A stretch of 35,870 bases of DNA from DASSKF01 sp035690725 (GTDB lineage: Bacteria > Actinomycetota > Actinomycetes > Actinomycetales > Dermatophilaceae): NCBI GenBank assembly GCA_035690725.1, contig DASSKF010000109.1:1-35870 (forward strand), written 5' to 3'. A program made the position numbers and the translations under genes. Under the pieces are notes generated by a model, which worked only from the letters and a program-made list of their open reading frames with translations, made no database searches and had not been told where the DNA came from. Each line of letters begins with the position of its first letter. The stretch's first letter is position 1. Positions 6,143-14,015 of the stretch are shown piece after piece.

Positions 6143-7966
6143 TCAGCGGGGGGCGGGCTGCTCCCCGGCGGGGGCGCGACCGGCATACAGGCCCTCGACC
6201 TGGGACGCGAAGTCCTGCATCACGACGTTGCGGCGCAGCTTCAGCGAGGGGGTGAGGTAGCCGTTGTCCTCGGTGAAGTCGCCGGGCAGCACCACGAACT
6301 TGCGGATCGACTCAGCCCGGCTGACGGTCTTGTTCGCGTCGTCGATGGCGCGCTGGACCTCGGCGAGGACCACCTCGTCGCGGATCGCGTCGTCCGGGGA
6401 GATGCCGTCGAGGCCGTGGTTGGCCGCCCAGGTGGGCAGCATCTCCTCGTCGAGGGTGACGAGCGCCGCGATGAACGGCCGCTGGTCGCCGACGACCATG
6501 CACTGGGAGATGAGCGGGTGGGCCCGGATGTGGTCCTCGAGCACGGCGGGCGCGACGTTCTTGCCGGCGGCGGTGACGAGCAGCTCCTTCTTGCGGCCGG
6601 TGATCCGCAGGTAGCCGTCGTCGTCCAGCTCGCCGAGGTCACCGGTGTGGAACCAGCCATCGACCAGCGTCTCCGCGGTCGCCTCGGGGTTGTTGCGGTA
6701 GGCGGCGAACACGTTGTTGCCCTTGATGAGGATCTCGCCGTCGTCGGCGATGGCCACCGCGACCCCGGGCAGCGGCGGGCCGACGGTGCCGATCTTGATC
6801 AGCTCGGGGGTGTTGACGGTGGCCGGTGCCGTGGTCTCGGTGAGGCCGTAGCCCTCCAGGACGGTCACGCCGATGCCGCGGAAGAAGTGGCCGAGGCGGG
6901 GGCCGAGCGGCGCCCCGCCGGAGACGGCGTACTGCACCGCACCGCCCATGGCGGCCCGCAGCTTGCCGTAGACCAGGGCGTCGAAGACCGCGTGCTTGCC
7001 GCGCAGGAGCAGTCCGGGTGAGCCGGCGTCCAGGGCCTGGCTGTAGGTGACCGCCGTGTCGGCCGCGAGCCGGAAGATGCGGCCCTTGCCCTCGCCCTCG
7101 GCCTTCTGCTCGGCGGAGTTGTAGATCTTCTCGAAGACGCGCGGCACCGCGAGCACGAAGGTGGGCTTGAAGGTCGCGAGGTCGTCCAGCAGCTTCTTGA
7201 CGTCGGAGGTGTGGCCCATGCGGGCGGCCGCCGCGACGCAGAGCACCTCGACGAATCGGGCGAACACGTGGGCCAGCGGCAGGAACAGCAGCGTCGACGC
7301 GCCCTCGGCGCTGACGACCGAGCCGAGCCGCTCGATGGTGTTCTCGCACAGGGCCATGAAGTTGTCGTGCGTCAGCTCGCAGCCCTTCGGGCGGCCCGTC
7401 GTGCCGGAGGTGTAGATGATCGTCGCGATGTCGTGCCGGCGGACGTCCGCCGTGCGCGCGTCCAGGTCGGCGTCGGTGACCTCCTTCCCGGCGGCGGCGA
7501 GCTCGTCCAGCCCGCCGGTGTCGATCTGCCACACGTCCCGCAGCGTGGGCAGGTCCGGGCGGACCCCGGAGAGCAGCGCGGCGTGGGCCGGGGTCTCGAC
7601 GATGGCCGCCACGGTCCCGGAGTCGCCGACGATCCACTGCACCTGGTCGCTGGAGGAGGTCTCGTAGATCGGGACCGGGACCGCTCCGGCGGTCCACACG
7701 GCGAAGTCCGCGAGGGTCCACTCGTAGCGGGTCTTGCTCATGATCGCGACGCGGTCGCCCACCTCGATGCCGGCGGCGACCAGGCCCTTGGCCAGGGCGC
7801 GCACCTCCTCGAGGAACCGCGCGGCGGTCACGTCCTCCCACCCGGAGCCCGAGCGCTTCGCGAGCACCACCTTCTCGGGGAGGCGGGCCGCGTTGTCGCG
7901 GGGCAGGTCGGCCAGGTTGCCCTCGTCGGTCACGGGCACGACCGGCGGGACGGCGATGTGCTTCAC
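6143..7966 (-). CDS. fadD15: Long-chain fatty acid-CoA ligase (FadD15-type)
   Basis: This 607-residue AMP-forming acyl-CoA synthetase activates long-chain fatty acids to acyl-AMP and then acyl-CoA in the cytoplasm. Seen in order: the P-loop YTSGTTGRPKGCELTHDN (from Tyr185), the acyl-pocket region LLFLPLAHVFARF, GYGLTETTAPATVN, the hinge GWFHTGDLGELDDDGYLRI, and GRKKELLVTAAGKNVAP with the C-terminal catalytic region. The length fits the FadD15/bubblegum-type subgroup. GTG 7966 is preceded by AGGAGG 4 nt upstream. A candidate -10 TATGGT (8020-8025) gives a leader of ~45 nt. The divergent neighbour is an SRPBCC lipid-binding-type protein, the same neighbourhood as Rv2187 in mycobacteria. It probably feeds phospholipid synthesis or beta-oxidation. 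Confidence 0.93.
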   Translation of the reverse strand: MKHIAVPPVVPVTDEGNLADLPRDNAARLPEKVVLAKRSGSGWEDVTAARFLEEVRALAKGLVAAGIEVGDRVAIMSKTRYEWTLADFAVWTAGAVPVPIYETSSSDQVQWIVGDSGTVAAIVETPAHAALLSGVRPDLPTLRDVWQIDTGGLDELAAAGKEVTDADLDARTADVRRHDIATIIYTSGTTGRPKGCELTHDNFMALCENTIERLGSVVSAEGASTLLFLPLAHVFARFVEVLCVAAAARMGHTSDVKKLLDDLATFKPTFVLAVPRVFEKIYNSAEQKAEGEGKGRIFRLAADTAVTYSQALDAGSPGLLLRGKHAVFDALVYGKLRAAMGGAVQYAVSGGAPLGPRLGHFFRGIGVTVLEGYGLTETTAPATVNTPELIKIGTVGPPLPGVAVAIADDGEILIKGNNVFAAYRNNPEATAETLVDGWFHTGDLGELDDDGYLRITGRKKELLVTAAGKNVAPAVLEDHIRAHPLISQCMVVGDQRPFIAALVTLDEEMLPTWAANHGLDGISPDDAIRDEVVLAEVQRAIDDANKTVSRAESIRKFVVLPGDFTEDNGYLTPSLKLRRNVVMQDFASQVEGLYAGRAPAGEQPAPR

Positions 7967-8106
7967 GGCGCCTCCTGTCAGTGTCGACCGCGGCCGCTGG
8001 TGGCCCGCGCGGTACTCGCACCATACCCAGCGAGGCGGTGCCCGGGAGGTGGCGATCGGAAGCCCGGAGCGCGATGTCACCCGGTCGTGACCTGCGGCGT
8101 CGCCTG

Positions 8107-8112
8107 TACCCT
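8107..8112 (+). promoter_or_regulatory. -10 element TACCCT, leaderless promoter of the SRPBCC/glucokinase operon
   Basis: TACCCT is followed by 7 nt and then ATG 8120. No Shine-Dalgarno precedes the ATG, so the operon mRNA probably begins at the start codon. Confidence 0.5.
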
Positions 8113-8119
8113 TCGGCGC

Positions 8120-8563
8120 ATGGCCGCCCGCACCGAGTCCAGCATCGACATCGAGGCACCGCCCGGGGTCGTGCTCGATGTCATCGCCGACTTCGACCGC
8201 TACCCGCAGTGGGCCGGCGACGTGAAGGAGACCGAGGTGCTCGCCGAGGACGACGGCGGCTGGGCGGACCGGGTGCGCTTCACCCTCGACGCGGGGGCGA
8301 TCAAGGACACCTACGTCCTCGGGTACGACTGGGACGTCGCCGAGGACGGCACCGGGACGGTCAGCTGGAGCCTCGTCGAGGCGCAGGTGCTCAAGGCGCT
8401 CGACGGGTCCTACACCCTGGCGCCGCAGGGGGAGGGGACACACGTCAGCTACCGGCTGGCCGTCGACGTCAGGATCCCGATGCTCGGCATGCTCAAGCGC
8501 AAGGCCGAGAAGGTCATCGTGGACACCGCGCTCAAGGAGCTCAAGAAGCGTGCCGAGGGCTGA
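8120..8563 (+). CDS. SRPBCC (cyclase/dehydrase-type START-like) family protein
   Basis: This is a 147-residue protein of the Polyketide_cyc/START-like fold. Family marks are the start TESSIDIEAPPGVVLDVIADFDRYPQWAGDVKE, the central strand VRFTLDAGAIKDTYVLGYDW, the strand GTHVSYRLAVDVRIPMLG, and a long C-terminal helix LKRKAEKVIVDTALKELKK. The fold makes a hydrophobic tunnel that binds lipids or polyketides; no ligand is known for this branch (Rv2185c type in M. tuberculosis). It heads an overlapping operon with a cysteine-rich protein and two glucokinases and is divergent from fadD15. That neighbourhood is conserved in actinobacteria, which suggests a lipid-related housekeeping role (inference). 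Confidence 0.85.
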   Translation: MAARTESSIDIEAPPGVVLDVIADFDRYPQWAGDVKETEVLAEDDGGWADRVRFTLDAGAIKDTYVLGYDWDVAEDGTGTVSWSLVEAQVLKALDGSYTLAPQGEGTHVSYRLAVDVRIPMLGMLKRKAEKVIVDTALKELKKRAEG

Positions 8564-9026
8564 GGGTGCGGGGCCCCACCCCACGGGAGCGGGCGGACGG
8601 CACGGGCAGCCGGTCGGCACGGTCGCCGAGGAGGCCGCGCGCCTGGTGCAGTCACTGAGCAGGTGGGCGGACGGCGACGAGGAGCAGGGCGGCGCCCCGG
8701 ACGGTGAGCAGCCACCGGGACCCGACGGCGGGCAGCAGCCGGGACCGGACGCGGACGGAACCACGGCCGGGTGCACCTGCTCGTGCCACCGGGCCGGTGA
8801 GGCGGCCGCCTGCCGGCTGTGCCCGATCTGCCAGGGCATCGCGCTGCTCCGCTCGATCCGGCCCGAGACCCTCGAGCGGGTCGCCGACGTCGCCGGCATG
8901 GCCGCGACCGCGTTGCACGAGCTGGCCGAGCAGCGCCGGCAGGCAGCCGACGAGCAGCAGGGCGACGGAGCATCGGCCGAGGACCCGACGGCCCGGCACG
9001 AACCCGGGGAGGAGGACCCCTCGTGA
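8550..9026 (+). CDS. Cysteine-rich small protein (DUF5304-like) upstream of glucokinase
   Basis: This is a 158-residue protein of unknown function. After an N-terminal helix (TVAEEAARLVQSLSRWA) comes a disordered Pro/Gly/Asp/Gln stretch. A cysteine cluster follows, GCTCSCHRAGEAAACRLCPICQ, containing CxCxC-H and CxxCPxC, which could hold one or two zinc ions. A helical segment (LLRSIRPETLERVADVAGMAATALHELAEQ) and an acidic tail end the protein. I recall an equivalent gene (DUF5304 family) between the SRPBCC gene and glucokinase in Streptomyces. The GTG start at 8550 overlaps the SRPBCC stop by 14 nt, so translation is probably coupled; a later start is possible. Its own stop overlaps the glucokinase start as GTGA. 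Confidence 0.75.
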   Translation: MPRAEGAGPHPTGAGGRHGQPVGTVAEEAARLVQSLSRWADGDEEQGGAPDGEQPPGPDGGQQPGPDADGTTAGCTCSCHRAGEAAACRLCPICQGIALLRSIRPETLERVADVAGMAATALHELAEQRRQAADEQQGDGASAEDPTARHEPGEEDPS

Positions 9027-9976
9027 CCCTCACCATCGGCCTCGACATCGGCGGCACGAAGATCGGCGGCGGTGTCGTCGACGACCGGGGCACCCTGCTG
9101 GCCACCGGCCGGAAGCCGTCCCCCGCCCAGGACCCGGACGCGATCGCGGGCGCGGCCGCGGACCTGGTCCGCGAGCTGTCCGCCGGCCGGGACGTCGCCG
9201 CGGTCGGCGTGGCCTGCGCCGGCTTCATCGACAAGTCGGGGGCGACCGTCCTGTTCGCCCCCAACCTGGCCTGGCGGGACGAGCCGATGAAGCGCCGCCT
9301 CGAGTCCGCCCTCGAGCTGCCCGTCATCATCGAGAACGACGCCAACGCCGCCGCGTGGGGCGAGTTCCGCTTCGGCCCGGCTCGCGATGTCGACGACATG
9401 GTCTTCCTCACCGTCGGCACCGGCGTGGGCGGCGGCGTCGTCCTCGACGGCCGGCTGCTGCGCGGGGCGTGGGGGGTGGCCGCCGAGCTGGGGCACATGC
9501 GCGTGGTCCCGGACGGCATCCGCTGCGGCTGCGGCAACCGCGGCTGCTGGGAGCAGTACTCGAGCGGCAACGCCCTCCTGCGCGAGGCGCGCGACCTGGT
9601 CTCCTCGGGCAGCCCGCACGCGGCCAAGCTGATCGAGGCGTGCGGGGGAGAGCCGGACCGGCTCCGGGGCACCGACGTCACCCGGCTCGCCGACGATGGC
9701 GACCCGGCCGCACTGGAGCTCGTGGCCGACCTGGGTCGCTGGCTCGGCGAGGGCGCCGCCTCGGTGGCGGCGATCCTCGACCCCGAGCTCATCGTCCTCG
9801 GCGGCGGTGTCAGCGAGGCCGGTGACCTGCTGCTGGAACCGGCGCAGACGGCATACCGCCGGCAGCTGACCGGGCGCGGGCACCGGCCGGAGGCCCGGTT
9901 CGCCCTGGCCACGCTCGGCAACGCCGCCGGCATCATCGGAGCTGCCACGCTGGCAGCAGAAGGAGTCGCCCCGTGA
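9023..9976 (+). CDS. glk: ROK-family glucokinase, first copy
   Basis: This 317-residue ROK kinase phosphorylates glucose to glucose 6-phosphate with ATP (or polyphosphate in some actinobacteria). Visible marks are the phosphate-binding GLDIGGTKIGGGVV at residues 5-18, ENDANAAAWGE with the catalytic Asp, the second phosphate loop TVGTGVGGGVV, and the zinc site ELGHMRVV plus CGCGNRGCWEQYSSGNAL. VLGGGVSEAGDLL near the C-terminus is the adenosine motif. The GTG start overlaps the upstream stop as GTGA and is preceded by GGAGGAGG, about 8 nt away. A paralogous copy follows immediately. In Streptomyces the equivalent GlkA mediates glucose repression, so a regulatory role is possible here. Confidence 0.92.
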   Translation: MTLTIGLDIGGTKIGGGVVDDRGTLLATGRKPSPAQDPDAIAGAAADLVRELSAGRDVAAVGVACAGFIDKSGATVLFAPNLAWRDEPMKRRLESALELPVIIENDANAAAWGEFRFGPARDVDDMVFLTVGTGVGGGVVLDGRLLRGAWGVAAELGHMRVVPDGIRCGCGNRGCWEQYSSGNALLREARDLVSSGSPHAAKLIEACGGEPDRLRGTDVTRLADDGDPAALELVADLGRWLGEGAASVAAILDPELIVLGGGVSEAGDLLLEPAQTAYRRQLTGRGHRPEARFALATLGNAAGIIGAATLAAEGVAP

Positions 9977-10980
9977 GTGAACCCGTCGCGGTGGGCATCG
10001 ACATCGGCGGCACGAAGATCTCCGGAGGTCTCGTCACGACCGACGGCAGCATCTCCCACCGGGCGCGTCGGGACACCCCGCACCGGTCGACGCACCCCGC
10101 GGTCGTCGAGCAGGCGATCGTCGACGTCGTGCACGACCTGATCGGGCTCGCGGACGGGCGGCGGGTCAGCGCGATCGGGATCGGCGCGGCGGGCTTCGTG
10201 TCCGCCGACCGGTCCACCGTCGTGTTCGCGCCCCACCTGTCCTGGCGGCACGAGCCGATCCGGACCGCCCTCACCGAGCGGCTGGGCATCCCGGTCTGGG
10301 TCGACAACGACGCGAACGCCGCCGCGTGGGCGGAGTGGCGGTTCGGCGCCGCCCGGGGGGAGACCCACCTGATGATGGTGACCCTCGGCACGGGCATCGG
10401 CGGGGGGCTGCTGGTCAACGGCGAGGTGCAGCGCGGACGCTTCGGCATGGCCGGCGAGTACGGCCACATGCAGGTCGTCCCCGAGGGGCTGCGCTGCGAG
10501 TGCGGCAACCGCGGGTGCTGGGAGCAGTACGCCAGCGGCAACGCCCTCGTCCGCGAGGCGCGCACCCTGGTGCTGGCCCAGTCGCCGATCGCCGCGGACC
10601 TCGAGGCGCGGGTGGAGGGCAAGCTCGAGGACCTCACCGGCCCGCTCATCACCCAGGCGGCCCGGGAGGGCGACCAGATGGGGCGCGAGCTGCTCGCGGA
10701 GATCGGGGACTGGCTCGGGATCGGCCTGGCCAACCTCGCGGCCGCCTTCGACCCGGGCACCTTCGTCATCGGGGGCGGGGTGAGCGCGGCGGGCGACCTG
10801 CTGCTCGGCCCGGCCCGCGCCGGCTTCGAGCGGCAGCTGACCGGCCGGGGCTACCGCCCGAAGGCGCGCATCGTCGCCGCCGCCCTGGGCAACGACGCCG
10901 GCCTCATCGGGGCCGCCGACCTCGCCCGCACCGACGAGCAGTCCGGCCTCGCGAGCCAGCCGGCGGGGGAGTCCGCGTGA
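9973..10980 (+). CDS. ROK-family glucokinase, second tandem copy
   Basis: This 335-residue ROK kinase is clearly paralogous to the preceding gene over its whole length. It keeps GIDIGGTKISGGLV, DNDANAAAWAEW with the catalytic Asp, TLGTGIGGGLLV, the zinc residues in EYGHMQVV and CECGNRGCWEQYASGNALV, and VIGGGVSAAGDLL. It therefore looks active. The copies differ in the region 190-240, where this one has a longer charged stretch (ADLEARVEGKLEDLTGPL), and in a longer C-terminal tail. GTG 9973 overlaps the upstream stop as GTGA, and AAGGAG lies about 8 nt before it. Two kinases translated from one coupled message suggest separate sugars (for example glucose and another hexose) or a heteromer. Substrate assignment is not possible from sequence. 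Confidence 0.88.
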   Translation: MSEPVAVGIDIGGTKISGGLVTTDGSISHRARRDTPHRSTHPAVVEQAIVDVVHDLIGLADGRRVSAIGIGAAGFVSADRSTVVFAPHLSWRHEPIRTALTERLGIPVWVDNDANAAAWAEWRFGAARGETHLMMVTLGTGIGGGLLVNGEVQRGRFGMAGEYGHMQVVPEGLRCECGNRGCWEQYASGNALVREARTLVLAQSPIAADLEARVEGKLEDLTGPLITQAAREGDQMGRELLAEIGDWLGIGLANLAAAFDPGTFVIGGGVSAAGDLLLGPARAGFERQLTGRGYRPKARIVAAALGNDAGLIGAADLARTDEQSGLASQPAGESA

Positions 10981-11525
10981 GCAGCCGGCTGTGCGTGGCG
11001 GCATACCGGTGGGGCTCGGGGCGGGACCGGGAGGCGGCGGTCGTCACCCTGCGCTCGCTGCGCCCCGACGTCGTCGTCCTGCACCGGGTGCCGGGGCACC
11101 CGTTCGCGGGGCACCGGATCGCGGCCTTCGCCGACCACCTCGACCTGATGTGGAGCGGCGGCCCGCACCGGCGCAGCGGCGGCACCACCGTCCTCACCTC
11201 GCTGCGGCTGGACGCCCTGGACGAACGGCACCTGTCGCTCGGCTCGTCCGGGCACAGCGGGTATGCCGTCACGCGCCTGCGCCTGCCCGGTCACCCGCCG
11301 TGCCGGGTCGTCGGGGCGCACCTGGCCGAGCCGGCCGGGAGCGCGCAGCTGGCCGAGCTGCGGGCGGCGGTCGAGGGCGGGGGAGAGCCCGTCGTGGCCC
11401 TGAGCTGCACTGCGGGAGCGGCGGTGATGGCCGACGGCTGGCCGGGGTTCGCCGGGGCGGTCGTCCCCGTGACCGACGAGGTCACCTCCACCGTGGTCGA
11501 CCTCGGCACGACGCTGGCGACCTGA
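10977..11525 (+). CDS. Degenerate endonuclease/exonuclease/phosphatase (EEP)-fold protein, probable pseudoenzyme
   Basis: This is a 182-residue protein translated by GTGA overlap after the second glucokinase. In Streptomyces the glucokinase gene is followed by an EEP-family gene, and the strand pattern fits: LCVAAYRW (usual TWN start), RPDVVVLHRV (usual DVVxLQEV), GGTTVLTSLRL (usual GxAxLSR), VTRLRLPGHPPCRVVGAHL (usual VNTHL) and EPVVALSC (usual PVVLxGDFN). The catalytic residues are not kept: the Glu of LQE is Arg, GDxN is LSCT, and no final SDH is seen. At 182 residues it is also shorter than the ~250 typical of the family. I read it as a catalytically dead, intact protein. The EEP assignment rests on pattern only. 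Confidence 0.6.
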   Translation: MSSRLCVAAYRWGSGRDREAAVVTLRSLRPDVVVLHRVPGHPFAGHRIAAFADHLDLMWSGGPHRRSGGTTVLTSLRLDALDERHLSLGSSGHSGYAVTRLRLPGHPPCRVVGAHLAEPAGSAQLAELRAAVEGGGEPVVALSCTAGAAVMADGWPGFAGAVVPVTDEVTSTVVDLGTTLAT

Positions 11526-11535
11526 GGGGCGCCGG

Positions 11536-12156
11536 TCAGACCTGCGCGCCGTTGTCGTCGTCGTCCTCGTCGCGCCGGTGCGGCTGGCGGGCGACGAGGA
11601 GGCCGAAGCCGCCGATCGTCAGCCCGAGCCCGACCGCGACCCAGAGCCCACCGGCCTCGCCGTCGAAGAACGCCAGGTAGAGCAGCAGCGCCGGCCCGCC
11701 GAGCAGGCCCGCGACGATCCCCCAGAAGGACAGGTCCCCGGCCGGAAGGGGACGCGGGGGCGCGGGGACGAAGTGCTCCTCCTCCTCGGCGACCTCGTAG
11801 CCGCGCCAGGCGGGCTCCGGCGCAGGACGCTCCGGCTCGGCAGGTTCGTGCTGCCCCGGATCCGGCTCCCGCGGCTCGCGGTCGGGTTCGGCCGGCCGCT
11901 CCGCCGCGGACCGCTCCGGCGGGCGTGGGCGGGCCGACCACGGGGGCGGGTTGATCGCCGGCGGCCGGCGGCGCTCGGCACCCGGGGCCGGCTCGCTGCT
12001 CCCGCCGGCCGGGCGGCGGTCGCCCTCCGGGGCCGGGTCGTCCCAGTGCGCGACGATCTCGGCGAAGCGGCGGTCCACGTCCTCGGAGTGGTCGGGTCCG
12101 TGTGCGTCGCCGGGTCCGCGCTCGTCGCGGTGGTCGTCGCCGGGGGCCTCACTCAT
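11536..12156 (-). CDS. Proline-rich protein with two C-terminal membrane segments, function unknown
   Basis: This is a 206-residue protein. Residues 1-125 are charged and Pro/Glu/Arg-rich (SEAPGDDHRDERGPGDAHG and long PEP/ERPAEP runs), hence disordered and probably cytoplasmic. The region begins with a short helical motif, VDRRFAEIVAHWDDP. PAGDLSFWGIVAGLLGGPALLLYLAFF and LWVAVGLGLTIGGFGLLVA form two membrane helices with a short loop, and an acidic tail DEDDDDNG ends the protein. It is the second gene of a two-gene unit: its ATG overlaps the hydrolase stop as ATGA, and GGGAGG precedes it. The same membrane motif occurs next to this hydrolase in other actinobacteria (recalled), which suggests a functional link of unknown kind. 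Confidence 0.75.
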   Translation of the reverse strand: MSEAPGDDHRDERGPGDAHGPDHSEDVDRRFAEIVAHWDDPAPEGDRRPAGGSSEPAPGAERRRPPAINPPPWSARPRPPERSAAERPAEPDREPREPDPGQHEPAEPERPAPEPAWRGYEVAEEEEHFVPAPPRPLPAGDLSFWGIVAGLLGGPALLLYLAFFDGEAGGLWVAVGLGLTIGGFGLLVARQPHRRDEDDDDNGAQV

Positions 12157-12911
12157 CGCCCACCTCCCGCGACCCGTTCGACGAACTTCTCGGTCTCGGC
12201 CAGCACGAGCTCGGCGTCGTGGTCCAGGGTGGCGACGTGCGCCGACCGCTCCAGCACGACCTCGGTCACGTCCTGGCTGGAGATGCGCGAGAGCATGAGC
12301 CGCGAGCTCTGCTCCGGGACCACGTGGTCGGTGGCCGACCGCAGCAGCAGCACCGGCTGGGTCACCCGGGGCAGGTCCCGCACGACGACCCGCCACAGCT
12401 CGGTCTGGCTGCGCAGCGCCTTCAACGGCACCCGGTCGTAGCCCAGCTCCCGCTCCCCGCCCGGGCGCCGGATGTCGCCGGCGATGCCGGGCACGGTGGG
12501 CAGCACGTGCTGCAGCACCGGCAGCGCGGGCATCCGCCAGTCGCGCACGAGGTATGCCGGGTTGATCAGCACCAGCCCGGCCACCCCCCGCCCGTGCTCC
12601 TCCGCGAGGCGGGTGGCGAGGGTGCCCCCCATCGACAGCCCGACGGGAACCACGTGGTCGCAGCGGTCGCGCAGCTCGACGAAGGTCGCCTCGAGCGCGG
12701 TGTACCAGTCGCACCAGCGGGTGCGGTTCAGGTCCTGCCAGCTGGTGCCGTGCCCCGGGAGGCGGGGCAGGCGCACCGTGTAGCCGGCCGCCGCCAGGTG
12801 GCGGGCCAGCGGCCGCATGCTCTGCGGGGTGCTCGTGAAGCCGTGGCACAGGAGCACACCGGTGGCGGAACCGTCCTGGGCGAACGGCTCCGCTCCGGGA
12901 AGGACTCGCAC
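12153..12911 (-). CDS. Alpha/beta hydrolase, carboxylesterase or monoacylglycerol lipase type
   Basis: This is a 252-residue cytoplasmic hydrolase of the Est30/thermostable carboxylesterase group. It has the oxyanion-hole motif LCHGFTSTPQSM, the nucleophile elbow VGLSMGGTLA, the acid residue in RSATDHVVP and the catalytic His in SAHVATLDHD, all in expected order. A cap region lies between about 125 and 170. The start GTG 12911 gives the usual VRVLPGAEPF beginning and has GAGGAG 5 nt upstream; upstream codons in frame look non-coding. It is divergent from plsC, so a role in acylglycerol or lysophospholipid turnover is plausible. The 200-bp gap to plsC contains the plsC promoter and nothing else I recognise. 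Confidence 0.88.
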   Translation of the reverse strand: MRVLPGAEPFAQDGSATGVLLCHGFTSTPQSMRPLARHLAAAGYTVRLPRLPGHGTSWQDLNRTRWCDWYTALEATFVELRDRCDHVVPVGLSMGGTLATRLAEEHGRGVAGLVLINPAYLVRDWRMPALPVLQHVLPTVPGIAGDIRRPGGERELGYDRVPLKALRSQTELWRVVVRDLPRVTQPVLLLRSATDHVVPEQSSRLMLSRISSQDVTEVVLERSAHVATLDHDAELVLAETEKFVERVAGGGR

Positions 12912-13041
12912 GGTGGCTCCTCGACGCTCGTCGGCTCGGTGGGGCGCCGGCGTGCCGGTGCCGAACCCACGTGCTGATCCTCGCACGCCGGGGGCCCGCA
13001 GGACACCCTCTCCCGGCCAGCCGGAGCGCACGGCGACAGGG

Positions 13042-13069
13042 TTGTCACCGCGGCCCGGTGCCGTAGAGT
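13042..13069 (+). promoter_or_regulatory. Promoter of plsC (-35 TTGTCA, 16 nt, -10 TAGAGT)
   Basis: TTGTCA at 13042-13047 and TAGAGT at 13064-13069 form one of the few conventional -35/-10 pairs in the window. Transcription would start near 13076, leaving a ~36-nt leader with the AGGAGG used by plsC. Confidence 0.6.
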
Positions 13070-13111
13070 GCGACGAGTCGTGGCGCGCGCGAACAGGAGG
13101 TGCAGGTCCGG

Positions 13112-14002
13112 GTGTTCTACTGGCTGCTCAAGACCATCGTGCTGGGCCCGGTGCTCAAGCTGCTGTTCCGGCCCTGGGTCCAGGGCGAGGAGCACATCCC
13201 GGCGGCCGGGCCGGCGATCGTCGCCAGCAACCACCTGTCGTTCTCGGACTCGATCTTCCTGCCGCTGATGGTGCCGCGCCGGATGACGTTCCTCGCGAAG
13301 TCCGACTACTTCACCGGTCGTGGTGTCAAGGGCCGCCTGACCGCCGCCTTCTTCAAGGGGATCGGCCAGCTGCCGGTCGACCGCACCGGCGGCCAGGCCG
13401 GCGAGGCAGCCCTGCACAGCGGGCTCAAGGTGCTCGACCGGGGCGAGCTGCTCGGCATCTACCCGGAGGGGACGCGCTCGCCGGACGGCCGGCTCTACCG
13501 CGGCAAGACCGGCGTGGCCCGGCTGGCGCTCGAGTCCGGGGCCCCGGTGCTGCCGGTCGCGATGATCGGCACCGACAAGGCGCAGCCGACCGGCAAGAAG
13601 GTCCCCAAGATCATGCGGATCGGCATCCGCATCGGTCGCCCGCTCGACTTCTCCCGCTACCAGGGCATGGAGGAGGACCGCTTCGTCCTGCGCTCGGTCA
13701 CCGACGAGGTGATGTACGAGCTGATGCTGCTGTCCGGGCAGGAGTACGTCGACGTCTACGCCGCGACGATGAAGGAGCGCCTGCTCGCCACCGCCCGCGC
13801 CACCGCCCGGGCGACCGCCGCACGGGCGCGCGAGCTGCAGCAGGACGCCGCCGAGAGGTTCGACCGGCTCGACCGCAGCATCAAGGGCGACGGCGCCACG
13901 CTCGAGGACGAGGACCCGGCCGCCGCCGCGGGCCCCACCGACCTGCCCCCGGAGGACGCGGACGGGCTCGCGAACCCGGGCGACGAGCGCGCCGCCAGCT
14001 GA
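13112..14002 (+). CDS. plsC: 1-acyl-sn-glycerol-3-phosphate acyltransferase (PlsC family)
   Basis: This 296-residue acyltransferase makes phosphatidic acid from lysophosphatidic acid at the membrane. It has the catalytic block SNHLSFSDSIFLPL (HX4D), the acyl-acceptor block FFKGIGQLPVDRTG, the block YPEGTRSPDGRLYRGKTG, and the VLPVAMIGTDKAQP strand. An N-terminal hydrophobic helix (VFYWLLKTIVLGPVLKLLF) anchors it. The C-terminal ~90 residues after the domain are charged and helical (AARARELQQDAAERFDRLD), beyond the core family. I use GTG 13112, giving the typical VFYWLLK start, with AGGAGG at 13095-13100. GTG 13100 is also open but overlaps the Shine-Dalgarno. macS and macR follow directly, as in Streptomyces. 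Confidence 0.9.
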   Translation: MFYWLLKTIVLGPVLKLLFRPWVQGEEHIPAAGPAIVASNHLSFSDSIFLPLMVPRRMTFLAKSDYFTGRGVKGRLTAAFFKGIGQLPVDRTGGQAGEAALHSGLKVLDRGELLGIYPEGTRSPDGRLYRGKTGVARLALESGAPVLPVAMIGTDKAQPTGKKVPKIMRIGIRIGRPLDFSRYQGMEEDRFVLRSVTDEVMYELMLLSGQEYVDVYAATMKERLLATARATARATAARARELQQDAAERFDRLDRSIKGDGATLEDEDPAAAAGPTDLPPEDADGLANPGDERAAS

Positions 14003-14015
14003 ACGGACCGCGGCC

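Noticed and set aside
3202..6186. A 994-codon open frame on the minus strand across the lipoprotein and M48 genes
   Set aside because: It lies antisense to two proteins with catalytic motifs; the translation is low-complexity His/Arg/Gly-rich with no domain.
7976..7998. TGTCAgtg near fadD15 as a PafBC box
   Set aside because: The 9-mer fits but 8 nt later the sequence is GGCCGC, not TAnnnT, on that strand.
7967..9883. Upstream extension of fadD15 to a 1246-residue protein
   Set aside because: The acyl-CoA ligase begins at a GTG with AGGAGG; the extension is antisense to the SRPBCC, DUF5304-like and glucokinase genes.
13042..13069. TTGTCAccg before plsC as a PafBC box
   Set aside because: TAGAGT lies 16 nt from TTGTCA, the spacing of an ordinary -35/-10, not 8 nt after the 9-mer.
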